From Betaproteobacteria bacterium (lineage in GTDB: Bacteria; Pseudomonadota; Gammaproteobacteria; Burkholderiales; SG8-39), in NCBI GenBank assembly GCA_009693235.1, contig SHXR01000039.1, positions 1 to 43,292 on the forward strand: a stretch of 43,292 bases of DNA, in the 5' to 3' direction. The position numbers and the translations under genes are program-made. The notes under the pieces are model-generated. The model was not told the origin of the DNA and made no database searches. It saw only the letters and a program-made list of their open reading frames with translations. Shown here in pieces: positions 1 through 8,640 of this stretch (within the stretch, counting starts at the first letter, position 1; each line of letters opens with the position of its first letter).

Positions 1-269
1 ATGACTTAGGCTCTCCAGTTCGTCCATCTGCTTGACTCCCTATCGTGTGCTTGGCGACTCACGGTTGGAAGTTTCGCGGATGGACTCCCGTATATGTCAA
101 ACATCTGCTGCCACCCCGGCAAAGCCGGGGGTTTCCCGATTAGACTAATTTACTCCCGACAGGCGGCGTGCTAAGCGGTGGCGGCGACCACTACTCGCTC
201 CCTGCCCTGCGCGCTATAGTTCGCCGCAACATCATCGCCGCGTCAGCTTGCTCCGGATCCTCCCACTCG
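1..269. other. Leader region upstream of mdo, no gene recognised
   Basis: I see no convincing coding sequence here. The frame of the following gene stays open back to an alternative start near 168, but the residues before position 270 do not look like part of the dioxygenase family. The region holds one strong hairpin (114-130). No clear -35/-10 pair or ribosome binding site could be assigned. Confidence 0.5.
114..130. terminator. GC-rich hairpin, terminator or REP-like
   Basis: A perfect 7-bp stem, CCCCGGC / GCCGGGG, closes an AAA loop and is followed by GGTTTCCC. There is only a short T run, so it is a weak candidate for a rho-independent terminator of a gene lying before the window. It could equally be a REP-type palindrome. 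A hairpin of the same design (7-bp stem, 3-nt loop) lies at 43253-43269. Confidence 0.4.
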
Positions 270-878
270 ATGAAAAACTATCAAAGATTCAGAACCTTCG
301 TGGGCACACTGAGTACGCTAGTCGAACTGCACGGCGCCAACGAAAGCCAGCTGCCGCAGGACGGCGGCGCACTCCTTGGTGAACTGGTGAAGAACGATGA
401 TTGGCTGCCTGCTGAGGCAGGGCTGATCTCCGCCGCCGGTTATCGGCAGTATCTACTGCACTGCGACGCCCGCGAGCGCTTCTCGGTTGTAAGCTTCGTG
501 TGTGGGCCAGGACAGAAAACACCGATCCATGATCACACCGTTTGGGGACTGGTCGGTGTCATGCGAGGCGCCGAGCAGTGTGAGGAATATGATTGGCCGA
601 GCGCCGGCCGGCCGATGATAGCGAAGGCGACGCATCGCATCGGTCCGGGCCAAGTGGACCAGGTGTCGCCAACCATCGGGGACATCCATGTCGTCGCCAA
701 TGCGTACACCGATCGCGCATCGATCAGCATCCACGTCTATGGCGCCAACATCGGCGCGGTGCAGCGCCCCGTGTTTGATGCGGCAACCGGTGCGATCAAG
801 AAATTTGTGTCTGGCTACCACAACGCGTCACTGCCCAATTTCTGGGATCGCAGCATTGAAGTGGTGGGATCGCAATGA
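270..878 (+). CDS. mdo: Thiol dioxygenase, probably 3-mercaptopropionate dioxygenase
   Basis: Single-domain cupin of the cysteine dioxygenase type I family, about 202 residues from the ATG at 270. It should add O2 to a small thiol to give a sulfinate, using non-haem Fe(II) in the cytoplasm. The metal ligands are visible as HDH (H87, H89) and H140. The spacing from H140 to S153, H155, Y157 and R166 (S-I-H-V-Y, then R) matches, as I recall it, the Ser-His-Tyr triad and carboxylate-binding Arg of the Azotobacter 3-mercaptopropionate dioxygenase rather than mammalian cysteine dioxygenase. The start at 270 was chosen because family similarity begins at MKNYQRF; an upstream start near 168 would add 34 unrelated residues. 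Its end overlaps the next gene by 4 bases (ATGA), so the two are probably coupled. Cysteine itself remains a possible substrate. Confidence 0.82.
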   Translation: MKNYQRFRTFVGTLSTLVELHGANESQLPQDGGALLGELVKNDDWLPAEAGLISAAGYRQYLLHCDARERFSVVSFVCGPGQKTPIHDHTVWGLVGVMRGAEQCEEYDWPSAGRPMIAKATHRIGPGQVDQVSPTIGDIHVVANAYTDRASISIHVYGANIGAVQRPVFDAATGAIKKFVSGYHNASLPNFWDRSIEVVGSQ

Positions 879-1594
879 CCGTCCTTCAACTGGAACGGCA
901 GGGCAGCCTCACACGCGCGACCCTCAATCGACCCGACAAGACCAATGCGCTCGATGCCGAATTGGTGGAGGCGTGTCATGCGGCGATCAATCAGGCAGCG
1001 ACCGACGGAACCCGGCTCCTCGTGTTCGGTGCGAACGGCAAGAATTTTTCGGCCGGGTTCGATTTCACTCGTTTTGAAGAGGCGTCCGTCGGCGAATTGC
1101 TCTGGCGCTTCGTGCGGATCGAGCAATTGCTGCAGGCGCTCTATCACGCGCCGTTCGCCACCGCGGCATTCGCGCATGGCAGGAATTTCGGCGCCGGCGC
1201 CGATCTGTTTATCGCTTGCGACGCCCGGATCGCCACCGCGGAGGCATCCTTTCGCATGCCCGGGCTCTTGTTCGGGCTGCAGCTTGGTACGCGCCGCCTG
1301 GTCGCGCGGATCGGCGCGGAACCTGCCCGCGTCATGCTAGGGGAAGCAACAACGGTCGGTGGCCAAGCGACGCTGCCGGCGCAGTTCGCCACGCACATTG
1401 CACCGACGGCAGAATGGAGCGCCCTGGAACAGCAACTCCTTGCCAGTGCCTCCACACTCGAAGCGGCTGCCGCCGAACGACTGCGTCGTGCCGCGCGGCC
1501 GGACACCCGCACTGAGGATCTCGCGGATCTGGTTGCCAGCGTGACCGATGGCGATGTGAAAGAGCGGATCCGCCGCTACCGGCAACGCACCTGA
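875..1594 (+). CDS. Enoyl-CoA hydratase/isomerase (crotonase) family protein
   Basis: A 239-residue crotonase-fold protein. The two oxyanion-hole segments are visible: GKNFSAGFDF near residue 60 and GRNFGAGADL near residue 108, the usual places for binding a CoA thioester carbonyl. In classical hydratases the second segment carries a catalytic Glu; here the aligned stretch reads GAGADLF, with no Glu, so it may not be a standard hydratase. The protein is slightly shorter than a typical 255-260 residue family member and its C-terminal helix region is Arg/Ala rich. It is translationally coupled to the thiol dioxygenase. That suggests, but does not prove, action on the CoA ester of the sulfinate or a downstream acyl-CoA. 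The substrate is unknown. Confidence 0.75.
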   Translation: MTVLQLERQGSLTRATLNRPDKTNALDAELVEACHAAINQAATDGTRLLVFGANGKNFSAGFDFTRFEEASVGELLWRFVRIEQLLQALYHAPFATAAFAHGRNFGAGADLFIACDARIATAEASFRMPGLLFGLQLGTRRLVARIGAEPARVMLGEATTVGGQATLPAQFATHIAPTAEWSALEQQLLASASTLEAAAAERLRRAARPDTRTEDLADLVASVTDGDVKERIRRYRQRT

Positions 1595-1596
1595 TG

Positions 1597-2652
1597 CTAT
1601 CTGAGGGTTGCGTTGATTTTTTCCAATGCGGCGGAGCCTGGGATCAATTCCGCCTCCGTTAAACGATTGAACGACTTCCCAACGGTATTCAGGCTGCCGT
1701 GCAAGTCCTGTGAATCCTGGTCCAGATACAGCACGCCAGTCACCACTTCACCGGCCGCCTGGCGCTGCAAGAGATAGTTCATCGCACCGATGCGATCGGT
1801 GGGGTCGTAATCTTCCGAGAGCTTGCGAAGACGCAGCACCTTGCCGTCATGCTGGCGGACTTCCTGCAATGAACCTGCCGCGTAATCGGTGGTGATCTCC
1901 GCGCGGGGCTCGATGAAATCAATACGATTGACCGCATCATTGTGGTCACGCACGAAGTCGTAGCTCTTGGTCGATCCTTCATGATTGTTGAAAGCCACGC
2001 AAGGCGAGATCACATCCAGAAACGCCGCGCCACGATGCAAGATGGCCGCCTTGATGATCGGCACGAGCTGCGCTTTATCGCCGGAAAAACTGCGGGCCAC
2101 AAAGGTCGCGCCAAGCTGGAGCGCCATCATGACCAGATCGATGCAATCGTCGGTGTTGACAGCGCCGCGCTTCGATTTCGAGCCCTTGTCGGCGGTGGCG
2201 GAGAACTGCCCCTTGGTGAGGCCGTACACGCCATTGTTCTCGACGATGTAGACCATGTTCACGCCGCGGCGCATGCTGTGGGCGAACTGACCGATGCCGA
2301 TCGATGCGGAGTCGCCGTCGCCGGAAACCCCCATGTAAATGAGTTCGCGATTGGCGAGATTAGCGCCGGTAAGAACGGATGGCATCCGACCATGGACGGT
2401 GTTGAAACCATGCGAATTACCAAGAAAGTAGGTCGGTGTCTTCGACGAGCAACCGATGCCGGAGAGCTTGGCGACCTTGTGTGGTTCGATGTCCAATTCA
2501 AAACAAGCGCTCACAATGGCCGCGGTAATCGAGTCATGGCCGCAACCGGCGCAGAGTGTCGAAATCGCCCCCTCGTAGTCGCGTCGGGTATAGCCGACTT
2601 GGTTTTTGACCAGCGACGGATGATGCAGCTTCGGTTTGGTAATGTAGGTCAT
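1597..2652 (-). CDS. korB: 2-oxoacid (2-oxoglutarate) oxidoreductase, beta subunit
   Basis: Thiamine-diphosphate subunit of a 2-oxoacid:acceptor oxidoreductase, 351 residues. The TPP/Mg motif is GDGDSASIG (from residue 111) with ENNGVYGLTKGQ after it. Four cysteines suited to one [4Fe-4S] cluster are present: C34 and C37 (CAGC), C68 (GIGCSS) and C218 (SPCVAF). Their spacing matches two-subunit archaeal-type OFORs. It pairs with KorA immediately upstream (10-base gap), so the product is a cytoplasmic CoA-dependent decarboxylase that makes acyl-CoA and reduced iron-sulfur carriers. 2-oxoglutarate is the likely substrate because of the KorC-type partner. Pyruvate or another 2-oxoacid cannot be ruled out by eye. 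Confidence 0.9.
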   Translation of the reverse strand: MTYITKPKLHHPSLVKNQVGYTRRDYEGAISTLCAGCGHDSITAAIVSACFELDIEPHKVAKLSGIGCSSKTPTYFLGNSHGFNTVHGRMPSVLTGANLANRELIYMGVSGDGDSASIGIGQFAHSMRRGVNMVYIVENNGVYGLTKGQFSATADKGSKSKRGAVNTDDCIDLVMMALQLGATFVARSFSGDKAQLVPIIKAAILHRGAAFLDVISPCVAFNNHEGSTKSYDFVRDHNDAVNRIDFIEPRAEITTDYAAGSLQEVRQHDGKVLRLRKLSEDYDPTDRIGAMNYLLQRQAAGEVVTGVLYLDQDSQDLHGSLNTVGKSFNRLTEAELIPGSAALEKINATLR

Positions 2653-2662
2653 GATCGGTCGG

Positions 2663-4504
2663 CTAGTTGGCTACTTTGCGGATCGGGGTGACTTTGAGAA
2701 TCGCCACTTTTTCGGCGATTTCGCCGATGATAAAGCGCGCGGTAATCGGTGTCCCGTCGTAATGCAGGATTGGAATCAGTTTCGAGCCATCGGTGGCCGC
2801 CTCATTCATGATCAATGACCGCAGCTGTCCGTCCCGATTCTGTTCCACCACGAACACCTGTTCATGGTCTTCGAGGAACTCGATCACTTCCTCGCCGAAC
2901 GGAAAGCCCCGGACGCGCATCGCATCGACGTTGATGCCTTGCACATCGAAGGCATCCAGCGCTTCATTCATCGCCGGAGCGGTGGAGCCGAAATAGAGCA
3001 CACCCAGCTTGGTCGGTTGCTTGGCGGGACGCCCGATCGCCGCCGGCACCAGGCGCTTGGCGGTCTCGAATTTCTTCAACAGGCGCTGCATGTTATCGAC
3101 GTAGACCGGGCCTTCTTCGCTATAGCGGGCGTAGCGATCCTTGGTCGTGCCGCGGGTGAAATAGGCGCCCTTGGTCGGATGCGTGCCGGGATAGGTGCGA
3201 AAGGGAATGCCATCGCCATCGGCATCCAGATAGCGGCCGAAGTCCTTGCCCCCTTCGAGGGCGTCGTAGTCCATCACCTTGCCGCGATCCATCTGGTATT
3301 TGTCATCCCATTTGAGCGGATCGCAGAGGCGCTGATTCATGCCGATATCGAGATCGGTCATCACAAATACCGGGGTTTGCAAACGGTCGGCCAGATCGAG
3401 CGATTGGGCGCTCATCTCGAAGCATTCCTTCGGATCTTCCGGAAACAACAGCACATGCTTGGAGTCGCCATGACCCGCATACGCACACGCGGTGATATCG
3501 GCCTGCTGGGTGCGGGTCGGCATGCCGGTGGCCGGCCCGCCGCGCTGGACATTGATGATGGTGGCCGGAATCTCGGCGAAGTATGCAAGGCCGATGAACT
3601 CGGTCATCAGCGAAATGCCGGGACCGGAGGTGGCGGTAAAGGCGCGCGCACCATTCCAACCGGCGCCCACCACCATGCCGATCGATGCCAGCTCATCTTC
3701 GGCCTGAATGATCCCGAAGCGATTCTTGCCGCTCACCGGATCGACGCGCAATTTCTGACAATGTCGAATGAACGCTTCGGCGAGCGATGAGGAGGGTGTA
3801 ATCGGATACCACGCGCACACCGTCGCACCGCCATAGACACATCCGAGCGCCGCAGCGTTGTTTCCCTCGATGAAAATCTTGTCGCGAACATTATTGGCGC
3901 GTTGTACGCGGATGCCAAGCGGGCATTGCAGATGCTCCTTCGCATAGTCATAGCCAAGCTTCAATGCCTTAACGTTGGCGCCCAGCAACTTCTCTTTGCC
4001 CTTGTATTGCTCGCCGAACAGCTTCTCAATTTCAGGAATGTCCATTTCGAGCAACGCCGCCAAGGCGCCGACGTAAATGATGTTCTTGAACAGCTGGCGT
4101 TGCCGCACATCGGTATAGGTCGAATTGCAGATTTCCGTCAGCGGCACGCCGATCACGTTCACATCATCCCGAAAACGCGACTTCGGCAACGGCTTCGAGC
4201 TGTCAAAGAACAAATAACCGCCCGGTTCTAACTCGCGCAAATCCTGGGCCCATGTCTGCGGATTCATGGCCACCATGAGGTCCACGCCGCCGCGCCGTCC
4301 GAGGTAGCCCTTTTCGTTTACGCGCACCTCGTACCAGGTGGGCAAACCCTGAATGTTCGAGGGAAAGATATTGCGCGGACTGACCGGCACGCCCATACGC
4401 AGGATGGCTCGCGCAAACAATTCATTGGCGCTCGCCGAACCCGAGCCGTTGACATTGGCGAACTTGACGACGAAGTCGTTGGTATTGGTAATCGCTTTGA
4501 CCAT
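2663..4504 (-). CDS. korA: 2-oxoacid (2-oxoglutarate) oxidoreductase, fused gamma-alpha subunit
   Basis: About 613 residues from the ATG at 4504. The N-terminal ~200 residues form the OFOR gamma domain (GSGSASANELFARAI near residue 20, then GGVDLMVAMNP). The rest is the alpha pyrimidine-binding part, with GATVCAWYPITPSSSLAEAF and TATSGPGISLM. This gamma-alpha fusion is the usual two-subunit arrangement. The ATG lies two bases after the TAA of the upstream flavoprotein gene, which supports this start over one 13 codons further upstream inside that gene. With KorB it forms the catalytic heterodimer that oxidises 2-oxoglutarate to succinyl-CoA and CO2. The gene is intact. Substrate assignment rests on context. 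Confidence 0.9.
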   Translation of the reverse strand: MVKAITNTNDFVVKFANVNGSGSASANELFARAILRMGVPVSPRNIFPSNIQGLPTWYEVRVNEKGYLGRRGGVDLMVAMNPQTWAQDLRELEPGGYLFFDSSKPLPKSRFRDDVNVIGVPLTEICNSTYTDVRQRQLFKNIIYVGALAALLEMDIPEIEKLFGEQYKGKEKLLGANVKALKLGYDYAKEHLQCPLGIRVQRANNVRDKIFIEGNNAAALGCVYGGATVCAWYPITPSSSLAEAFIRHCQKLRVDPVSGKNRFGIIQAEDELASIGMVVGAGWNGARAFTATSGPGISLMTEFIGLAYFAEIPATIINVQRGGPATGMPTRTQQADITACAYAGHGDSKHVLLFPEDPKECFEMSAQSLDLADRLQTPVFVMTDLDIGMNQRLCDPLKWDDKYQMDRGKVMDYDALEGGKDFGRYLDADGDGIPFRTYPGTHPTKGAYFTRGTTKDRYARYSEEGPVYVDNMQRLLKKFETAKRLVPAAIGRPAKQPTKLGVLYFGSTAPAMNEALDAFDVQGINVDAMRVRGFPFGEEVIEFLEDHEQVFVVEQNRDGQLRSLIMNEAATDGSKLIPILHYDGTPITARFIIGEIAEKVAILKVTPIRKVAN

Positions 4505-4506
4505 GA

Positions 4507-6327
4507 TTAAGCGGCTTTCCTCTGCGGCTGCTCCGGACGGCACTTAGGGCCGGCGTGCGTCATGTCGATCAGATATTTACGCATGTCCCAGGCGCCGGTC
4601 GGGCAGCGCTCGGCACACAGGCCACAATGCAGGCAAACGTCTTCATCTTTCACCATGACCCGCTGGGTCCGAAGCGCACCGCTCACATAGAGGTCTTGCA
4701 CAAGATTGACGGCCGGTGCAACGAGGCGCTGCCGCAGCGCTTTTTCTTCACCGGGTTCGGTGAAGGTGATGCAATCCATCGGACAGATATCGACGCAGGC
4801 ATCGCACTCAATGCACAGGTTGTCGCTAAAGACCGTCTGCACATCGCAGTTGAGGCAGCGCTGCGCCTCCTTGAACGCGGTGGCGACATCAAATCCGAGT
4901 TCGACCTCAACCTTGATGTTCTTCAAGGCCACGGCGGCTTCCTTTAGCGGCACCTTGAACCGCTTATCGAGCGCGACGTCGTTGTCGTAGCTCCATTCGT
5001 GGATGCCCATTTTCTGGCTGAATACCGAGACGCCGGGCTGCGGACGGACCTTGATGTCTTCACCGGACAGGAACTTGTCGATCGACACCGCCGCATCATG
5101 ACCATGCGCGACCGCCCAGATGATGTTCTTCGGACCGAAGGCTGCATCGCCGCCCAAAAACACGTTGGGAATGGTCGATTGCATAGTGCTCGTGTCGACC
5201 TTGGGCATATCCCATTTGTCGAACTCAAGTCCGATGTCGCGCTCGATCCATGGAAATGAATTTTCCTGGCCGACGGCGACCAACACATCATCGCATTCGA
5301 ACTGTTGTTCCGGCTCACCGGTCGGAACGAGATTGCGACGCCCCTTGTCGTCATAGACGGCCTTGACCTTGTCGAAGGTCATACCGGTCAGCTTGCCGTT
5401 GGTGTGGATGAACGCTTTCGGCACGAGATAATTGAGAATCGGAATGCCCTCGTGTTGCGCGTCTTCCTTTTCCCAGGGCGAGGCCTTCATTTCCTCGAAT
5501 CCGGACCGCACGATGACTTTGACATCCTCACCGCCCAGCCGCTTGGCCGATCGACAGCAATCCATGGCGGTATTGCCGCCACCCAGCACGATGACGCGCT
5601 TGCCGATTTTGGTGACATGCCCGAACGACACGCTTGAGAGCCAGTCGATGCCGATGTGGATGTTCTTGGCCGCTTCCTTGCGCCCTGGCACATCCAGCTC
5701 ACGGCCGCGCGGCGCACCGGTACCGACGAATACGGCATCGAACCCCTCTGCCAACACCGCCTTCAAGCTCTCGATGCGCTTGCCGGCCCGCAACTCGACA
5801 CCAAGATCAAGGATGTAGTCGACTTCTTCATCGATGACCGCTTCCGGCAATCGAAACTTAGGGATTTGCGTGCGAATCATGCCCCCTGCAAACGGGTCCG
5901 CCTCATACACCACGACCGAATAGCCAAGTGGCAACAGATCGCGCGCCACCGCAAGAGATGCAGGCCCGGCACCGATGCATGCCACTTTTCTGCCGTTTTT
6001 TTGTTTGGGCACCTTCGGCAGACGCGCCTTGATGTCGGATTTGAAGTCGGCGGCGACCCGCTTGAGGCGGCAGATGGCGACCGGTTCTTTGGTCTGACCG
6101 TCTTCGACGCGGCCACGCCGGCAAGCCGGCTCGCAGGGGCGGTCGCAGGTGCGGCCGAGCACGCCGGGGAACACATTCGATTCCCAGTTGATCATGTAGG
6201 CATCATCGTACTTGCCTTGGGCAATCAACCGGATGTACTCAGGAACCGGGGTATGGGCTGGACAGGCCCACTGGCAATCAACAACTTTATGGAAGTAATC
6301 GGGATTCGAAATATCCGTGGGCTTCAA
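4507..6327 (-). CDS. korC: GltD-like FAD/NAD(P) oxidoreductase with ferredoxin domains, KorC type
   Basis: About 606 residues. An N-terminal GltD-type cysteine region (ACPAH, CDRPCEPAC) is followed by two Rossmann motifs, ACIGAGPASLAVARDL for FAD and VIVLGGGNTAMDC for NAD(P). Two C-terminal [4Fe-4S] motifs follow (CIECDACVDICP and CLHCGLCAERCP). This suits an electron bridge between KorAB and NADP(H). A three-subunit 2-oxoglutarate:NADP+ oxidoreductase is known from Azoarcus evansii. No ATG fits the family start. A TTG at 6327 is preceded by AGGAG with a 7-base spacer, and the family sequence begins right after it (LKPTDISNPD), so I chose TTG. It is the first gene of the operon. Confidence 0.85.
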   Translation of the reverse strand: MKPTDISNPDYFHKVVDCQWACPAHTPVPEYIRLIAQGKYDDAYMINWESNVFPGVLGRTCDRPCEPACRRGRVEDGQTKEPVAICRLKRVAADFKSDIKARLPKVPKQKNGRKVACIGAGPASLAVARDLLPLGYSVVVYEADPFAGGMIRTQIPKFRLPEAVIDEEVDYILDLGVELRAGKRIESLKAVLAEGFDAVFVGTGAPRGRELDVPGRKEAAKNIHIGIDWLSSVSFGHVTKIGKRVIVLGGGNTAMDCCRSAKRLGGEDVKVIVRSGFEEMKASPWEKEDAQHEGIPILNYLVPKAFIHTNGKLTGMTFDKVKAVYDDKGRRNLVPTGEPEQQFECDDVLVAVGQENSFPWIERDIGLEFDKWDMPKVDTSTMQSTIPNVFLGGDAAFGPKNIIWAVAHGHDAAVSIDKFLSGEDIKVRPQPGVSVFSQKMGIHEWSYDNDVALDKRFKVPLKEAAVALKNIKVEVELGFDVATAFKEAQRCLNCDVQTVFSDNLCIECDACVDICPMDCITFTEPGEEKALRQRLVAPAVNLVQDLYVSGALRTQRVMVKDEDVCLHCGLCAERCPTGAWDMRKYLIDMTHAGPKCRPEQPQRKAA

Positions 6328-6534
6328 GCCTCGTCTCCTAGTTGGCGCGTGGCAACGGCGAGGACGGCCTGACCGCACGGTCCAAGACGATATGCACAAT
6401 TTGCGACGCGCATACTACAGCTTGTAGGGCCGCATGAAAAGCCTTCAAACGCGCCGACCGAACGCTCGTTCTTAAAAACAGAATTCTCCATAAGCGAATG
6501 AAGGATAAGCCCATTCCGCGAACTGCCAGACCGA
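6328..6534. other. Region upstream of korCAB, no gene
   Basis: About 200 bases with no convincing gene. It should hold the korCAB promoter on the minus strand. A weak candidate is TTGAAG followed 16 bases later by TACAAG, but I do not rate it. A short palindrome sits at 6460-6471. No obvious terminator for the M14 peptidase gene was seen. Confidence 0.4.
6460..6471. promoter_or_regulatory. Possible TetR-type operator upstream of korCAB
   Basis: GAACGCTCGTTC has 5-bp arms (GAACG / CGTTC) around a 2-base centre and lies in the context GACCGAACGCTCGTTC. Short palindromes of this style are often bound by TetR-family regulators of acyl-CoA metabolism. It sits about 130 bases before the korC start. 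No regulator gene lies next to it, so the assignment is only a suggestion. Confidence 0.25.
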
Positions 6535-7683
6535 TCATCGGTCCAGGTTGCAAAGCAATGGCGCAAGGATGGCTGCACCCAGGTGACGGGATCGTTCGCT
6601 GCTCCAGCCACGCACTTCATCCGGGTCATTGGCGTTGTCCTTGAAGGGCATTTCAAGGGTGACCGACAAACAGCCAAACGTATGCCCGACAAACTTGCTC
6701 GCCAGTTTCAACGCCTCGGCGGCGTACTGGCCGACCGGATAACCATGGACCGACTGAAAATCCGGACTTGACCGGGAAAACTCGTCGCGAAATCGATTGA
6801 GACTGAGCGCCTGCTCCGCGTTGAACGCGGGGAGCATTTCATTGCCGGCAACGAACACATAGGGGAGCGCCTCATCACCATGTACATCGACGAAGGCATC
6901 GACGCCGGTGCGCATCAGCCGTTCTCTCACCCAGTACACCTCCGGACTGCGCTCAGGAGACGGGGCCTGCCATTCACGGTTGAGATTCGCCCCCCCCGCA
7001 TTAGCTCTTAGATTGCCACGCGCGCTGCCGTCCGGATTCATATTGGGCACCACATAGACGGTCGCCCGTGCCCGCAGTTGCCGGGCTACCGCGTCAGCTG
7101 GATCGATCAGACGCTCCAGCATGCCCTCTGCGAACCACTCAGCCATGGATTCGCCCGGATGCTGGCGGGCTATGACCCAGATTTTTCGTGCCGCGGGATC
7201 CCGGCTGCCAAGGACCACTGCATCGAGATCGCGGCCGTCCACGGTACGACCCAGGCGCAGGACCCTGGCAAAGGGTGAGGCGTCCATGCGGCCCAACAAA
7301 TTCAGGTGCTGCTCGCTCGAATAGGGCTCGAAATAGGCGTAGTAAACGCTATCCCGAAGCGGCGTGTGATCGATGGTGAGGACCTGCCCGTCGTAACGCG
7401 TCGGCACGCGAAACCACTCCGCGCGGTCGTAGGAGGCGACCACACGGTAATCCGTCCAGCCGCGTGGATAGGTACAAGCCCCGGCATTCACCAGATCAAT
7501 GCGGCAGGGCTTAGCCTGCACGCCCTGCAAACGAAAATGAAACCACTGGCGAAACGTGCAACCCGGATCGGTGGTGGCGTCCTGTCTGACGGCAAGCTTC
7601 AGATGGACCGGCAGGGCCGGATCGGTGGGCAATGCAACCACTTCGATGGCGCCGGAATCGAAACTCGTGCTGACATTGAGCAT
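6535..7683 (-). CDS. M14-family zinc carboxypeptidase (cytosolic carboxypeptidase-like)
   Basis: A 382-residue protein with an N-terminal beta-rich domain (about 130 residues, containing FRQWFHFRLQG) followed by a peptidase M14 domain. The zinc ligands are visible in ARQHPGES (His and Glu) and DVHGDE (His). The likely catalytic Glu is in SVTLEMPFKDN near residue 345. The N-domain plus M14 layout is that of bacterial relatives of cytosolic carboxypeptidase 6. There is no signal peptide, so it should act in the cytoplasm. It starts three bases after the stop of the AhpD-like gene, suggesting one transcript. Its natural substrate is not evident from context. Confidence 0.85.
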   Translation of the reverse strand: MLNVSTSFDSGAIEVVALPTDPALPVHLKLAVRQDATTDPGCTFRQWFHFRLQGVQAKPCRIDLVNAGACTYPRGWTDYRVVASYDRAEWFRVPTRYDGQVLTIDHTPLRDSVYYAYFEPYSSEQHLNLLGRMDASPFARVLRLGRTVDGRDLDAVVLGSRDPAARKIWVIARQHPGESMAEWFAEGMLERLIDPADAVARQLRARATVYVVPNMNPDGSARGNLRANAGGANLNREWQAPSPERSPEVYWVRERLMRTGVDAFVDVHGDEALPYVFVAGNEMLPAFNAEQALSLNRFRDEFSRSSPDFQSVHGYPVGQYAAEALKLASKFVGHTFGCLSVTLEMPFKDNANDPDEVRGWSSERSRHLGAAILAPLLCNLDR

Positions 7684-7686
7684 TCC

Positions 7687-8094
7687 CTATGCGCCTTGCT
7701 TGGGGCGAAACTGTTCATCGACGGGAACCTGATAACCATTGGCAAGCCGATTGGTTTCATTGGCAAGACCCACCACAGCCAATAATTCGGCGAGCTGTTC
7801 ATCGGTCATTCCTTTAGCGCGGGCACCTGCGGTATGGGAATGAATGCAGTATTCGCAGTTGTTGGTCACGCTCACTGCGATATAGAGCATCTCCTTGGTG
7901 AGCGGATCCAATTTCCCCGGTGCCATAACCTCCTTGATTGTTGCCCACATGCGGCGCAACGTGGCCGGATGGTTGGCGATCACCTTCCAGAAATTATTGA
8001 CCCAGTTGCTGTTTCGCGTCGCCATGATGTCATCGTAGATGGCCTTCACGGGCGGGGTGGCGCGGTCGTATTCGATCATCGGCACCATTGGCAC
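7687..8094 (-). CDS. Carboxymuconolactone decarboxylase/AhpD-like family protein
   Basis: A 135-residue helical protein of the CMD/AhpD superfamily. The key stretch is NNCEYCIHSHTAGARAKG, giving C-x-x-C followed by H, the motif of peroxidase-related members that use a redox-active cysteine pair. The start is GTG at 8094, with AAGGAG seven bases upstream; the ATG two codons later is the alternative. It lies directly upstream of the M14 peptidase gene and is probably co-transcribed with it. There are no protocatechuate-pathway genes nearby, so a role as a true carboxymuconolactone decarboxylase is unlikely. The function is probably peroxide- or thiol-related but unproven. Confidence 0.85.
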   Translation of the reverse strand: MPMVPMIEYDRATPPVKAIYDDIMATRNSNWVNNFWKVIANHPATLRRMWATIKEVMAPGKLDPLTKEMLYIAVSVTNNCEYCIHSHTAGARAKGMTDEQLAELLAVVGLANETNRLANGYQVPVDEQFRPKQGA

Positions 8095-8244
8095 AGGAGC
8101 GCTCCTTGGAATTTTGAAAATAATGCGGGCACCTTGATAGGTCGCATCGCGGTGGGTGAACGATCCGGTATATTAGCCGTCCCGGCCTCGGCGTGAGGCA
8201 TCGGTGCGGGTCTATATTTACGAGCACAGGAGCGAAGGCGTCAC

Positions 8245-8640
8245 ATGGTTGATCGAGTCATGAAGACGGATGCCGAATGGCGTGCGCAACTTTCCGATCT
8301 TGAATTCAAAGTCGCGCGCAAGCACGGCACCGAGCGCGCCTTCACCGGCACGTATTGGGACACGCACGACCATGGCACCTACCGTTGCGTATGCTGCGCA
8401 ACACCGGTCTTCAGCTCACAGCATAAATTCGATTCCGGAACCGGCTGGCCAAGCTATTGGCAACCGATCGATCCTGCCAACGTCGCCACGCAAGAGGATG
8501 CGAGCTTCTTCATGCGCCGTACCGAGGTCCACTGTGCCGCGTGCGATGCGCACCTTGGGCATATCTTCGAAGATGGTCCACAACCGACCGGGCTGCGCTA
8601 CTGCATCAACTCTGGTTCCCTCAAGTTCGAGAAAAAATGA
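8245..8640 (+). CDS. msrB: Peptide-methionine (R)-S-oxide reductase MsrB
   Basis: A 131-residue MsrB. It reduces the R-epimer of methionine sulfoxide in damaged proteins. The zinc-binding CxxC pairs are CVCC and CAAC, and the substrate-pocket motif [11 protein letters not shown] is present. The catalytic cysteine is in [11 protein letters not shown] close to the C-terminus. The length is normal for a single-domain cytoplasmic MsrB. The ATG at 8245 is preceded by GAAGG; the Met at 8260 is an alternative start. A TATATT at 8213-8218 could be the -10 element. Its stop overlaps the start of yciB (ATGA), a common pairing in Betaproteobacteria. Confidence 0.96.
   Translation: MVDRVMKTDAEWRAQLSDLEFKVARKHGTERAFTGTYWDTHDHGTYRCVCCATPVFSSQHKFDSGTGWPSYWQPIDPANVATQEDASFFMRRTEVHCAACDAHLGHIFEDGPQPTGLRYCINSGSLKFEKK

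Noticed and set aside
5656-6372. Open plus-strand frame antisense to the korC-like gene
   Set aside because: No ribosome site or family motif. The minus-strand flavoprotein has Rossmann and ferredoxin motifs in the same bases.
7687-8094. Genuine 4-carboxymuconolactone decarboxylase of the protocatechuate pathway
   Set aside because: The C-x-x-C plus His motif and the lack of aromatic-pathway neighbours point to an AhpD-like peroxidase-related protein instead.
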